NCBI GenBank assembly: GCA_015057325.1
Contig: SVEQ01000006.1
Location: 168,992-232,991, forward strand
Reading direction: 5' to 3'
Length of the DNA stretch: 64,000 nucleotides
From: Lachnospiraceae bacterium
GTDB lineage: Bacteria; Bacillota; Clostridia; Lachnospirales; Lachnospiraceae
Part shown: positions 42,744 to 52,605 of the stretch, one piece after another
Layout of the letters: every line of letters starts with the position of its first letter
Numbering within the stretch: the first letter of the stretch is position 1
Program-made: the position numbers and the translations under genes
Notes under the pieces: generated by a model
What the model was told of the DNA's origin: nothing
Database searches by the model: none
What the model saw: the letters and a program-made list of their open reading frames with translations, nothing else

Positions 42744-44828
42744 ATGAACGTATTTACAACGGACAAGATTCGTAATGTTGTTTTGTTAGGTCATGGGGGT
42801 AGTGGTAAGACTTCGCTTGTTGAGGCGATTTCTTATCTTGCCGGTATGAAGAGCCGTATGGGCACGATTGAGGCCGGTAATACCATAAGTGATTTTGACA
42901 AAGAAGAAGTAAAAAGACAATTCTCTATTAAGACGTCATTGATACCTGTCGAATGGGAGGGTTATAAGATTAACCTTCTTGATACGCCGGGTTATTTTGA
43001 TTTTATAGGGGAAACAGAGGAGGCTCTTTCGGTTGCGGATGCGGCAATAATTGTCATATCCGGCAAGGCGGGAATAGAGACCGGTACTAAGCGTGCATGG
43101 GAACTTTGCGAGAAAATGAAGCTGCCAAGAATGTTCTTTGTTACTGACATGGACGTAGATAATGCAAGCTACCGTCAGGTAGTGCAGGATCTTCAGGAAA
43201 TGTATGGCAAAAAGATTGCGCCTTTCCACCTTCCTATACGTGAGAACGGTGAGTTTGTCGGTTACGTTAACGTTATTCAACAGAAAGCAAAACGTTGGAA
43301 CGACAAGGGCACTGTAGATAAATTTGATGTTCCGGATTATTCGCAGGATAATCTTTCTATATGTCGAGATGCTTTGCTTGAAGCTGTGGCAGAAACAAGC
43401 GAAGAGTTTATGGAGAGATATTTTGACGGAGATGAGTTCTCTGAAGATGAGATTCGTTCCGCTCTCCGTGTTAGTGTGTTTGACGGTTCTATTGTACCGG
43501 TTCTTATGGGTTCTAATACTCTTGCCAGAGGAATGTACACTCTTATGGCAGATATCGTTAAATATTTCCCAAGTCCTGACAGATGTAAATGTGCAGGTAT
43601 CAATACTGTTACCAATGAAGTGTTTGAGGCGGATTATGATTTTGCTAAGGCTAAGTCTGCTTACATTTTCAAAACAATCGTTGATCCGTACATAGGTAAG
43701 TATTCTCTTATTAAGGTTAATTCGGGAGTGCTTAAGCCTGATGATGTATTGTTTAATTATCACAGGGACTGCGATGAAAAACTCGGTAAGCTCTATGTCC
43801 TTTGCGGCAACAAGGCAGAGGAAGTTAAGGAACTTCATGCAGGAGATATTGGTGCGCTTGCAAAGCTTACAAACAGTCAGACTACCGATTCATTATCAAC
43901 AAGAAAAACTCCGGTTACATACATTCGTGCATCAATTTCCAAACCGTATGTGTATATGAGATACAAAGCAAAGAAGAAGGGTGATGAGGATAAGATTTCC
44001 CAGGCACTTTCTAAGATGCTTGCAGAGGACCTTACTCTTCGTCATGTAAATGACAGTGAGAACGGACAGACACTTTTATATGGTATTAGCGGACAGCATC
44101 TTGAAATCGTAACAAGCATTCTTCTTGAAAAATATAAGGTTGAGATTGAACTTATGAGACCTAGAATTGCATTTAAGGAAACTCTTAAGAAGAAAGCAGA
44201 TACAGAGTATAAGTACAAGAAACAATCGGGTGGCCACGGACAGTACGGTCACGTTAAGATGACATTTGAGCCATCGGGAGATTTGGATACACCATACATA
44301 TTTGAACAGACGGTTGTCGGCGGTGCGGTTCCTAAGAACTACTTCCCTGCAGTTGAGAAGGGTATTGCAGAAGCCGTTAAATGCGGACCTCTTGCGGCAT
44401 ATCCCGTTACTGGTGTTAAGGCAGTTCTTTACGACGGTAGTTACCATAGCGTGGATTCGTCAGAGCTTGCATTTAAGGTTGCGGCAACGCAGGCATTTAA
44501 GAAAGGATTTATGGAGGCGTCGCCTGTGCTTCTTGAACCTATAGCATCTCTTAAGGTTGTTGTTCCTGATAATTACACCGGTGATGTTATGGGAGATCTT
44601 AACAAACGACGTGCAAGAGTTATGGGCATGAATCCGATTGATAACGGTTATCAGGAGATACTTGCGGACATTCCGTATTTGGAACTTTATGAGTATGATG
44701 CAAGACTTAATTCCATGACAAGTGGAAGTGGTGTTTTCTCATATGAGTTTGCAAGATATGAACATGCACCTGAGGATGTTGCGCAGAAAGAGATTAGAGA
44801 ACGAGAGAGCAGAGAAACAACGGAGTAG
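42744..44828 (+). CDS. Elongation factor G paralogue (EF-G-like, FusA2 type)
   Basis: A 694-residue EF-G-family GTPase. G1 is GHGGSGKTS (residues 16-24). G3 is DTPGYFDF (80-87), with Tyr84 where EF-G proper has the catalytic His. G4 is T134-D-M-D137 instead of N-K-x-D. Domains II-V follow, including KKQSGGHGQYGHVKMTFEP of domain IV, so the overall length and fold are complete. FusA2-type paralogues are widespread and are thought to have altered or no canonical translocase function. GGAGGTGG precedes the ATG. It is followed 17 bp downstream by a histidine kinase, probably cotranscribed. Confidence 0.9.
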   Translation: MNVFTTDKIRNVVLLGHGGSGKTSLVEAISYLAGMKSRMGTIEAGNTISDFDKEEVKRQFSIKTSLIPVEWEGYKINLLDTPGYFDFIGETEEALSVADAAIIVISGKAGIETGTKRAWELCEKMKLPRMFFVTDMDVDNASYRQVVQDLQEMYGKKIAPFHLPIRENGEFVGYVNVIQQKAKRWNDKGTVDKFDVPDYSQDNLSICRDALLEAVAETSEEFMERYFDGDEFSEDEIRSALRVSVFDGSIVPVLMGSNTLARGMYTLMADIVKYFPSPDRCKCAGINTVTNEVFEADYDFAKAKSAYIFKTIVDPYIGKYSLIKVNSGVLKPDDVLFNYHRDCDEKLGKLYVLCGNKAEEVKELHAGDIGALAKLTNSQTTDSLSTRKTPVTYIRASISKPYVYMRYKAKKKGDEDKISQALSKMLAEDLTLRHVNDSENGQTLLYGISGQHLEIVTSILLEKYKVEIELMRPRIAFKETLKKKADTEYKYKKQSGGHGQYGHVKMTFEPSGDLDTPYIFEQTVVGGAVPKNYFPAVEKGIAEAVKCGPLAAYPVTGVKAVLYDGSYHSVDSSELAFKVAATQAFKKGFMEASPVLLEPIASLKVVVPDNYTGDVMGDLNKRRARVMGMNPIDNGYQEILADIPYLELYEYDARLNSMTSGSGVFSYEFARYEHAPEDVAQKEIRERESRETTE

Positions 44829-44845
44829 TTTTTGGGAGAGAAGAT

Positions 44846-46462
44846 ATGGCTAAGGTCAACATGAAGGAAATCAAGGCGTTTGCTAAGGATATCCCGGATG
44901 GATTTTTAATAGTTAAAGCTGATAAGCAGGAAGACATCTTGTATGTCAATGATGCTGTGCTTAAGATTTTTGCGTGCAAAACGCTTGAACAGTTCGTTGA
45001 CCTTACCGATTATTCCTTCAAAGGTATAGTTTTTTCGGAAGATTATGAAAGAGCCAAAAGTTTCATAAGTGAGCAGGCTCAAAAATTAAAAATGAAGTTT
45101 GGCTGTGTCGAGTACAGAATCAAGCGTCGGGATGGAGAAATCAGATGGGTTGAAGATTACGGAAAACTTGTTTCGACAGAAGATTACGGTGATGTGTACT
45201 ATGTCTTAATGAGAGATGTTACGGAAAAACATGAACTTGAAGAACAACTCGAGATAAGACGTAAGATGGAAATCGAACTTGAAAAAGAACTCAAACGAGA
45301 ACTTGAAAGAGAGAAACATCTTAATGAAGTTAAAACCAACTTTTTGTTTAACTTATCCCATGATATAAGAACTCCGATGAATGCGATTGTGGGATATACC
45401 GATCTTGCAAAGAAACATTTAAAGGACGGCAAAGGGCTTAAGGAGTACCTTGAACATGTGTCGGAATCAAGCAATCATCTGCTGTCACTTATTGATGCTT
45501 TGTTGGAAATGAGTGTGATACAGAACGAAGAGATTGTTGCCAAGAATGAGGTGTGCGATATCAGGAAGCAGCTTAATATCGTAATCGATATGTTTAGAGT
45601 GGCAGCAGATGATAAGAAAATCAAAATAGTTGTTAATGATGAACTTCCGGATGACAATGTGTATTTGGATATGGCACTTTTTAGAAGAGGTCTTGGCAAC
45701 ATAATTGATAACGCGGTCAAGTTCACTCATGATAAAGGCACAATTACCATAACGGCAAAGAGGCAGCAAAAGTCCAAGTCAGGCTATGCAAAGTATTGCT
45801 TCACCGTACAGGATACGGGTGTTGGAATAGATAGTGACTTCATGGGCAGAATGTATGATGCCTTTGAAAGGGAAGTAACCTCGACAGTGGCGGGATACAT
45901 AGGCCCGGGCCTGGGTCTTACCATTTCAAAGAAAATGCTTGGTGCAATGGGTGGTGTGATTACAGCTGAAAGCAAGAAAGGTGAAGGGGCAACATTTACC
46001 GTAGAGATTCCGCTTGAGATTGCTGCAAAGGATAAATCCGTTGCCAAATCGAAAGCACCCAAAGAAGAAGTCAAAGCAAAAGGTAAGTATCGAGTTCTTT
46101 TGGTTGAAGATGTTGAGATTAACAGGCTGCTTGCGGAGCAGATATTGTTAGAAGCCGGATTTATGGTTGATGCTGTGGCTGACGGAAGTGACTCGATTGA
46201 AATGGTTGGCGGCAATCCGGAAGGATATTATGATGCAATTCTTATGGATATTCAGATGCCGGTTATGAATGGTTATGAAGCTACAAAACGTATCAGGAAG
46301 TTGAAACGCAAAGACACAAAGAAGATTCCAATAATTGCATTATCGGCTAACGCAAGAAATGAGGACATGAAAATGAGCGTTGAATGCGGCATGAATACGC
46401 ACATTTCAAAACCTTTTAATGCAGAAGAATTGGTTGGGACATTGAATAAATACATAAAATGA
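44846..46462 (+). CDS. Hybrid sensor histidine kinase with PAS and receiver domains
   Basis: A 538-residue cytosolic kinase: PAS domain (about 12-130), a coiled coil rich in Glu/Lys/Arg (130-165), HisKA with the phosphorylated His at 172 (LSHDIRTPMNAIVGYTDLA), HATPase_c (N box NIIDNAVKFT, G1 DTGVGID, G2 GPGLGLTISKKML), a Lys-rich linker, and a receiver domain with the phosphoacceptor Asp468 (ILMDIQMPVMNGYEA). There is no membrane helix, so the stimulus is intracellular. The output partner is not obvious; the neighbours are an EF-G paralogue and an ABC exporter. Confidence 0.93.
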   Translation: MAKVNMKEIKAFAKDIPDGFLIVKADKQEDILYVNDAVLKIFACKTLEQFVDLTDYSFKGIVFSEDYERAKSFISEQAQKLKMKFGCVEYRIKRRDGEIRWVEDYGKLVSTEDYGDVYYVLMRDVTEKHELEEQLEIRRKMEIELEKELKRELEREKHLNEVKTNFLFNLSHDIRTPMNAIVGYTDLAKKHLKDGKGLKEYLEHVSESSNHLLSLIDALLEMSVIQNEEIVAKNEVCDIRKQLNIVIDMFRVAADDKKIKIVVNDELPDDNVYLDMALFRRGLGNIIDNAVKFTHDKGTITITAKRQQKSKSGYAKYCFTVQDTGVGIDSDFMGRMYDAFEREVTSTVAGYIGPGLGLTISKKMLGAMGGVITAESKKGEGATFTVEIPLEIAAKDKSVAKSKAPKEEVKAKGKYRVLLVEDVEINRLLAEQILLEAGFMVDAVADGSDSIEMVGGNPEGYYDAILMDIQMPVMNGYEATKRIRKLKRKDTKKIPIIALSANARNEDMKMSVECGMNTHISKPFNAEELVGTLNKYIK

Positions 46463-46507
46463 TATATTATGGGGGAGATATTTTTATGAAATGATAGAGG
46501 TAATGTT

Positions 46508-48328
46508 GTGATTAGGTTAATGAAGTATATCAAAGGCTATAGGGTTCAAAGTATTTTGGCGCCTTTGTTTAAATTGTTTGAGGCACTTATGGATTTACTG
46601 GTGCCTATTGTAATTGCGAGAATTATTGATAACGGAATTGCAAAAGGTAACAGTGCTTATGTTTGGAAATATTTTCTGTTTTTGATTCTGCTAGCAGCGT
46701 TAGGGCTTGCTTTTTCAATTACTGCTCAGTGGTTTGCGGCTAATGCCAGTGTTGGTTTTGCTACGGCACTTAGAAAAGACCTTTTTGAGCATATTCAAGG
46801 ATTTTCTTATTCATCGCTTGATAAGGTAGGGACGGATACCCTTATAACACGAATTACAAGCGATGTAACTCTCGTTCAAAATGGAGTGAATATGGCGCTT
46901 CGACTTCTGCTTAGAAGTCCTTTTATTGTTGTGGGCGCAATGATTATGTCGTTTACAATAGATGTTAAGTGCGCACTTGTGTTTGCGGTGGCAATTCCAT
47001 TGCTTTCTTTGGTTGTGGCGGCAATTATGTTTGTTACGATTCCACTGTTTAAAAAAGCGCAGGGAGCACTCGATAAAGTGCTTGGAATAACTAGAGAAAA
47101 CCTTACAGGGGTTCGTGTTATTCGTGCGTTTTGTAAGGAAGATGATGAGATTGCGGAGTTTGATGAGAAGAATAATGAGTTGAAGAGACTTAATGAGTTT
47201 GTCGGAGGAATTTCTGCGCTTATGAATCCTCTTACTTTTTTGATGGTTAATGTTGCAACGATATTTCTTATCAAACAGGGAGCACTTCAGGTGCAGATGG
47301 GTGTAATTAAACAAGGCGATGTAGTTGCGATGTATAACTACATGGCTCAAATGATTGTCGAGCTTATTAAGTTCGCGGCACTTGTGGTTACTATTACTAA
47401 GGGACTTGCCGGAGCTAATCGTGTTGCAGATGTTATGGATATAGAGCAGGGCATGGAATATCCGATTGATACTCTTAAGAAGAAAAATAAGAATAAGAAT
47501 AAGGATAATAAGAAAGATAATTTAACTGCGGTTAAGTTTGAAGATGTATCCTTTGCCTATGACACTTCAGGAGAAGAAGCAGTAACGGATATTAATTTTG
47601 TTGCAAAGAAAGGTCAGACAATAGGAATTATCGGAGCAACAGGAAGTGGCAAGTCAACCCTTGTTAATCTTATTCCTAGGTTTTATGATGCGACGTCCGG
47701 AAAAGTATTTGTTGATGGGAAGGATGTTAGAGAATATAGCAAGGATTCATTACTTTCAAAGTTTGGTATCGTTCCTCAGAAAGCAGTACTTTTTGAAGGT
47801 ACTATAAGAGATAATTTGAAATGGGGTAATGACAAGGCAGATGATAAGCAGCTTTGGGAGGCTATAGAACTTGCACAGGCTACGGATGTAGTAAAAGGCA
47901 AGTCAGAAGGGCTTGATTATCATGTTGAGCAGAATGGACGTAATCTTTCAGGCGGACAAAAGCAACGATTAACTATTGCAAGAGCATTAGTTAAAAAGCC
48001 AAAGATACTTATTCTTGATGACAGTTCGAGTGCACTTGATTTTGCAACAGATGCAAAGCTTAGAAGTGCTATTGCAGGACTTGATAAAAACATGACGGTG
48101 TTTATTGTTTCTCAAAGAACTTCAAGCATTCGTCATGCTGATAAAATATTGGTTTTAGATGACGGTTGTATTGTTGGAAGCGGTACGCATGAAAAACTTA
48201 TGGAGATCTGCGATGTATATCAGGAGATATATTATTCGCAATTTCCTGATGAGAAAAAATCTGTTAAAGATGTTGCGACGAATATTAAGGACAACAGACA
48301 ACTTACAGCAAAGGAGGTTACGGTATGA
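46508..48328 (+). CDS. ABC exporter half, multidrug-type, with degenerate Walker B
   Basis: A 606-residue fused TMD-NBD protein. Six helices fill about 12-300. The NBD has Walker A GATGSGKST at 376, signature LSGGQKQR, and Walker B LILDDSSSALD, in which the catalytic Glu is replaced by Asp505. This is the usual degenerate site of heterodimeric exporters such as TM287/288 and BmrCD. The partner gene overlaps by 4 bp (48325-48328). The GTG start 46508 is 7 nt after GAGG. A Lys/Asn-rich linker (about 318-335) precedes the NBD. Substrate unknown. Confidence 0.94.
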   Translation: MIRLMKYIKGYRVQSILAPLFKLFEALMDLLVPIVIARIIDNGIAKGNSAYVWKYFLFLILLAALGLAFSITAQWFAANASVGFATALRKDLFEHIQGFSYSSLDKVGTDTLITRITSDVTLVQNGVNMALRLLLRSPFIVVGAMIMSFTIDVKCALVFAVAIPLLSLVVAAIMFVTIPLFKKAQGALDKVLGITRENLTGVRVIRAFCKEDDEIAEFDEKNNELKRLNEFVGGISALMNPLTFLMVNVATIFLIKQGALQVQMGVIKQGDVVAMYNYMAQMIVELIKFAALVVTITKGLAGANRVADVMDIEQGMEYPIDTLKKKNKNKNKDNKKDNLTAVKFEDVSFAYDTSGEEAVTDINFVAKKGQTIGIIGATGSGKSTLVNLIPRFYDATSGKVFVDGKDVREYSKDSLLSKFGIVPQKAVLFEGTIRDNLKWGNDKADDKQLWEAIELAQATDVVKGKSEGLDYHVEQNGRNLSGGQKQRLTIARALVKKPKILILDDSSSALDFATDAKLRSAIAGLDKNMTVFIVSQRTSSIRHADKILVLDDGCIVGSGTHEKLMEICDVYQEIYYSQFPDEKKSVKDVATNIKDNRQLTAKEVTV

Positions 48329-50082
48329 GTAAGAATAACAAAAACGGTAGCCTTCAAACCTTGAAGAAGGTACTCAAAGTTATAGGCAGATACAAAGTGC
48401 TTCTTGTGATAAGTGTCTTATTGGCAACACTTACGGTAGTACTTCAGCTCTACATTCCGATTCTCTTTGGATATGCAATAGATGGCATTATTGCAAAAGG
48501 AAAAGTAGATTTTAATAGTATAGAAGCATTTCTTCTTAAGACGCTTGCATTAATCGTGATAGCCTCTGCGGCTACATGGATTATGAATGCCATTAACAAC
48601 AAACTCGCATACCGTGTCGTAAGGGATATAAGAGCGAAGGCAATAAGACAAATTGAAAGACTTCCACTTTCATTTCTGGATTCTCATGGTACAGGTGATA
48701 TTGTCGGAAGGGTGATAGCTGATACGGATCAGTTGTCAGATGGACTGTTGCTTGGATTTACGCAATTGTTTTCGGGTATAGTAACAATACTTGTGACGAT
48801 ATTTTTCATGTTCTCAAAAAATGTTGTTATATCGCTTATGGTAATTGCACTTACACCGATTAGTTTTCTGGTGGCAAGATTTATAGCAACGCACACATAT
48901 GACATGTTCAAAAAACAATCATATACAAGAGGACTTCAGACGGCACTTGTGGAAGAAATGGTGGGTAACCAGAAAGTTGTTAAGGCGTTTGGCTATGAGG
49001 ACAAGGCTACATCGCGTTTTGATGTGCTTAACAATGAACTCAAGGAATACTCAAGAAAAGCACTTTTTTACAGTTCTCTTACCAACCCATCTACGCGTGC
49101 GGTTAACAATGTAATATATGCATTGGTTGCACTTGTGGGTGCTAATAAAATTATGACGGGTGCTCTGACGGTTGGTGGATTATCTGTGCTTCTTGCATAT
49201 GCCAACCAGTATATGAAACCGTTTAATGATATAAGCAGTGTTATAACTGAGTTGCAAAATGCTCTTGCCTGTGCAGGAAGAGTTTTTGAATTGATAGAAA
49301 CAAAACCTGAACGCATGGATTCGCCTCAGGTTATGGACATGGCAAAAGGTAATGTCACAATTGATGATGTATCATTTTCTTATAACAAAGATAAGAAGCT
49401 TATAGAACATTTCTCTCTTGATGTTAAACCGGGAACACGAGTTGCAATTGTCGGACCGACAGGCTGCGGAAAGACAACATTTATTAATCTGCTTATGAGA
49501 TTCTATGATGTTGATGACGGCACAATTAAGGTTGATGACTGGGCGATAACAGATGTGGCACGCCATTCGCTTAGGAGAAATTTCGGCATGGTATTGCAGG
49601 AAACTTGGATTAAAAATGCTACCATCAGGGAGAATATTGCATTTGGAAAACCGGACGCAACGGATGATGAGATAATCAAGGCGGCAAAGGCGGCACATAG
49701 CTGGGGATTTATCAGACGTATGCCGAAGAAACTTGATACGGTTATAAATGAGAACAGTTTGTCTCAAGGACAGAAGCAGCTTTTGTGTATCACAAGAGTA
49801 ATGCTTTTGCTTCCGCCGATGCTTATTCTGGATGAGGCAACTTCAAGCATAGATACAAGAACTGAGGTTAAGATTTCCGAAGCGTTTAACACTATGATGG
49901 AGGGCAGGACAAGTTTTATAGTTGCGCATAGACTCTCGACCATACGTAATGCAGATATAATTCTTGTTATGAAGGACGGTAAGATTATTGAACAGGGTAA
50001 CCATGAAAGCCTGGTTGAGAAGAATGGTTTTTACGCGCAACTTTATAACTCGCAGTTTGAATTATCTATAGCAGTTGGATAA
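48325..50082 (+). CDS. ABC exporter half, multidrug-type, catalytic partner
   Basis: A 585-residue TMD-NBD protein. The NBD has Walker A GPTGCGKTT (about 377), Walker B LILDEATSSID with catalytic Glu504, and the signature LSQGQKQLL, whose altered form is typical of the partner that completes the degenerate site. The switch His is in VAHRL. It pairs with the preceding gene (4-bp overlap, ATGA) to form a heterodimeric exporter of hydrophobic drugs, lipids or peptides. AAGGAGG precedes the ATG. The zinc-ribbon gene follows 51 bp downstream, perhaps from its own weak promoter. Confidence 0.94.
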   Translation: MSKNNKNGSLQTLKKVLKVIGRYKVLLVISVLLATLTVVLQLYIPILFGYAIDGIIAKGKVDFNSIEAFLLKTLALIVIASAATWIMNAINNKLAYRVVRDIRAKAIRQIERLPLSFLDSHGTGDIVGRVIADTDQLSDGLLLGFTQLFSGIVTILVTIFFMFSKNVVISLMVIALTPISFLVARFIATHTYDMFKKQSYTRGLQTALVEEMVGNQKVVKAFGYEDKATSRFDVLNNELKEYSRKALFYSSLTNPSTRAVNNVIYALVALVGANKIMTGALTVGGLSVLLAYANQYMKPFNDISSVITELQNALACAGRVFELIETKPERMDSPQVMDMAKGNVTIDDVSFSYNKDKKLIEHFSLDVKPGTRVAIVGPTGCGKTTFINLLMRFYDVDDGTIKVDDWAITDVARHSLRRNFGMVLQETWIKNATIRENIAFGKPDATDDEIIKAAKAAHSWGFIRRMPKKLDTVINENSLSQGQKQLLCITRVMLLLPPMLILDEATSSIDTRTEVKISEAFNTMMEGRTSFIVAHRLSTIRNADIILVMKDGKIIEQGNHESLVEKNGFYAQLYNSQFELSIAVG

Positions 50083-50133
50083 TAATTATGATACAATAAA
50101 TTATATTTTTTAACTTAAACGGAGGGCTGGAAT

Positions 50134-51789
50134 ATGTATGATTGTCCGGGATGCGGTGGTAATCTGAAGTTTGACATTCCTACACAAAGACTTTTGTGTT
50201 CGTACTGTAACAACGATTACGACCCGTATCAGATTACAAAAGACAAAGACGGAGAGGAACAGAAGGATTTTGAGGCTACTATTTTTACCTGTCCACAATG
50301 TGGTGGTGAGATATTAAGTACCGATACGACAGCTGCAGGCTTTTGTAGTTTTTGTGGTGCTTCAACAATTCTTACAAGCCGTGTGACAAGGGAGAAGAAA
50401 CCTAATTTCATTATTCCTTTTCAGAAGACTAAGGATGATTGTAAGAAAGAGTATCAGAAGCTCATGAGAAGGTTCATTTATGCTCCGAATGCAATCAAAG
50501 ATTCTGATCGTATCAATGGTTTCAGAGGAATATATATGCCATATTGGGTATATTACTTCTCGCAGAAAACAGATCTCAAACTCAAAGGTTCCACGAGTAC
50601 GAGAAAAGGAGATTACATATATACCAAGCATTATAATCTTAACGGAGAACTTGATGCATACTACAAGGGAATTAACTATGACGGTTCGTCGTCATTTTCG
50701 GATGCTATAAGTGAGAGTATTGCGCCATATGATGTTAAGAATATGAAGGAGTTTACTCCTTCGATTTTGAGCGGCTTCTATGCGGATACCAATGATCTTG
50801 GCAAGGATTTGTATAGTTCGGATGCAAGAAAGATAGCCAATGATGAGACTTGGAAGTTCGTCAAAAGGGAAAAACAGTATTCAAAATATAATGTAACAGA
50901 GCCAAAGGATTTAAGTGGCGCTTTCAACACGAAAGAAGAGTCTGCGGACCTTGCAATGTTTCCGGTATGGTTTATGTCATACAAGAACGGTGACCGTGTG
51001 GCATATGCGACAATCAACGGACAGACCGGTAAGATTTTTGCTGACCTTCCTGTATCGGTTCCTAAATATTTGTTGGGTGCGTTGGTGATATCGATTCCAA
51101 TCTTTTTGTTGTTAAATGCGTTTTTGACGATTATACCTACTTTGCTTGTATCGGTTGTAGCTTTTATTGCGGCGGTTGTCGGAATAGTATACGCATGCGA
51201 GCTTAGCAAGATTGCAAGCAGAGAATTGGACGAGGATGACAAAGGAAAACAGGAAGCAAATAGATTGGCAGAAAAGAAAAAAGAAGAGAAAGAGCGTGAG
51301 GCAGCTCGTGCGGCAGGAATAGAAGAACCTGTCAAAACAAAAAAGACCAAAAAGAAAAATACTACTACGCCTAAGAAGGACAAAAAGGGTTCTGCAGTGC
51401 TTGAGTGGATCGCATTTATTTTGATTCTTTTATTGGCAGGTCCGATTCTTGGTGTTGTTGCGACTGTAGGTGAACTTTTTGGAAAGGCTATAGTATGTTT
51501 GGTTTCTCTTGGTGTGGTAGTAATCACGCATTTTGTAAGCAAGAGTGCCATTGACAAAATTGATGCGAAAAAAGGATTACCGACTACGATTTGGATAATA
51601 ATTGCAGAAGCGATTGCTGTTTTTGTAAGTGTGTTCGATCTTGTTAAAGATGTGTATTATTATGGCGTGGTTATGCTTGTTCTCGTATCAATATGTGTAG
51701 TGCTCATTGATATAATAACCAGTTATAATCTTCTTGCTACAAGAAAGTTACCTCAGTTTGATTATCAGGGAGGTGATGACAATGCGTAA
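50134..51789 (+). CDS. YdjG-like double-zinc-ribbon membrane protein (paralogue 2)
   Basis: A 551-residue paralogue of the protein at 19381. It has the two zinc ribbons CPGC/CSYC (4-24) and CPQC/CSFC (about 53-74), the shared FRGIYMPYWVY, SPSILSGFYADTNDLGKDLY and LAMFPVWFMSYKNGDR blocks, and membrane helices at about 311-355, 425-470 and 487-535. A lysine/glutamate-rich cytoplasmic loop (about 365-420, KKKEEKEREAARAAG) is absent from paralogue 1. It overlaps the downstream gene by 8 bp, as paralogue 1 does. GGAGGG precedes the ATG; a TACAAT with TG one base before it at 50092-50097 may be its -10. The likely partner is the TPM protein, as in B. subtilis YdjG-YdjH. Confidence 0.85.
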   Translation: MYDCPGCGGNLKFDIPTQRLLCSYCNNDYDPYQITKDKDGEEQKDFEATIFTCPQCGGEILSTDTTAAGFCSFCGASTILTSRVTREKKPNFIIPFQKTKDDCKKEYQKLMRRFIYAPNAIKDSDRINGFRGIYMPYWVYYFSQKTDLKLKGSTSTRKGDYIYTKHYNLNGELDAYYKGINYDGSSSFSDAISESIAPYDVKNMKEFTPSILSGFYADTNDLGKDLYSSDARKIANDETWKFVKREKQYSKYNVTEPKDLSGAFNTKEESADLAMFPVWFMSYKNGDRVAYATINGQTGKIFADLPVSVPKYLLGALVISIPIFLLLNAFLTIIPTLLVSVVAFIAAVVGIVYACELSKIASRELDEDDKGKQEANRLAEKKKEEKEREAARAAGIEEPVKTKKTKKKNTTTPKKDKKGSAVLEWIAFILILLLAGPILGVVATVGELFGKAIVCLVSLGVVVITHFVSKSAIDKIDAKKGLPTTIWIIIAEAIAVFVSVFDLVKDVYYYGVVMLVLVSICVVLIDIITSYNLLATRKLPQFDYQGGDDNA

Positions 51790-52582
51790 TAGAATGGCTA
51801 AGATTAAATGTATGGTTTCGTTTGTGTTAATGCTTTGTCTGATGCTTACAATATTGCCGATTAAGGTATGCGCAGAGGATACATATTATTATGTTAATGA
51901 CAGCACCGGATACACTGCTTTGATTGATGACCAGGCAGGACTTTTGACTGAAGCCGATAAAACAAAACTTCTTTCTGAAATGGAGCAGATTACTGCTTAT
52001 GGACATGTGGCGTTTGTTACGATTGATGCCAACAATTCAACTGCAGATTCATATGCTTCTGGATACTTCCATAATAAGTTTAATGCGGAAAGTGGTACAC
52101 TTTTCCTTATTGATATGGATAACCGTAAGGTATTCATTTTCAGTGATGGTGATATATACAAAACGATTACAAAATCCTATGCAAATATAATTACGGATAA
52201 TGTATATACATATGCAACGAAAGCAGATTATTATTCGTGTGCATCCAAGGTATTTGAGCAGGAGTATAACCTCTTAGAGGGTAGAAGAATTGCTCAGCCG
52301 ATGAAGTACATAAGTAATGCTTTGCTTGCTATAGTACTTGCTTTGTTGCTTAATTATATTATAGTAAGATTTTATGCAAGCGCAAAGACACCGAGCAGAA
52401 GAGAGCTTCTTGACGGATTGTTTTATCAGCAAAAGATTAATAACGCTAATGCTGTATTTACAAACGAGACAAAGAGATATGATCCTGTAGAATCCAGCAG
52501 TTCCGGTGGTGGAGGACGCTCCGGCGGAGGAGGCGGTGGCGGTGGCCACAGCTCAGGCGGTGGTGGAGGCCACAGCTTCTAA
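51782..52582 (+). CDS. YdjH/YgcG-like TPM-domain membrane protein
   Basis: A 266-residue exported protein: signal peptide (MVSFVLMLCLMLTILPIKVCA), a TPM (YgcG/TLP18.3/Psb32/MOLO-1) domain at about 35-155 with DDQAGLLTEADKTKLLSEME and GTLFLIDMDNRKVFIFSDGD, a membrane helix (about 177-195), and a C-terminal SSSSGGGGRSGGGGGG His/Gly/Ser-rich tail ending GHSF. The same architecture occurs in B. subtilis YdjH, the partner of a zinc-ribbon protein in the pspA operon. The start at 51782 has GGAGGTGATG immediately upstream, and overlaps the zinc-ribbon gene by 8 bp. The Gly/His tail is a normal feature of TPM membrane proteins. Confidence 0.88.
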   Translation: MRNRMAKIKCMVSFVLMLCLMLTILPIKVCAEDTYYYVNDSTGYTALIDDQAGLLTEADKTKLLSEMEQITAYGHVAFVTIDANNSTADSYASGYFHNKFNAESGTLFLIDMDNRKVFIFSDGDIYKTITKSYANIITDNVYTYATKADYYSCASKVFEQEYNLLEGRRIAQPMKYISNALLAIVLALLLNYIIVRFYASAKTPSRRELLDGLFYQQKINNANAVFTNETKRYDPVESSSSGGGGRSGGGGGGGGHSSGGGGGHSF

Positions 52583-52605
52583 TAAGATAGTAAGAGAGAG
52601 AATAT

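Noticed and set aside
50778..51557. A long open frame on the minus strand inside the second zinc-ribbon gene
   Set aside because: It mirrors the coding strand's codon pattern and has no ribosome site; the plus-strand gene has strong homology and motifs.
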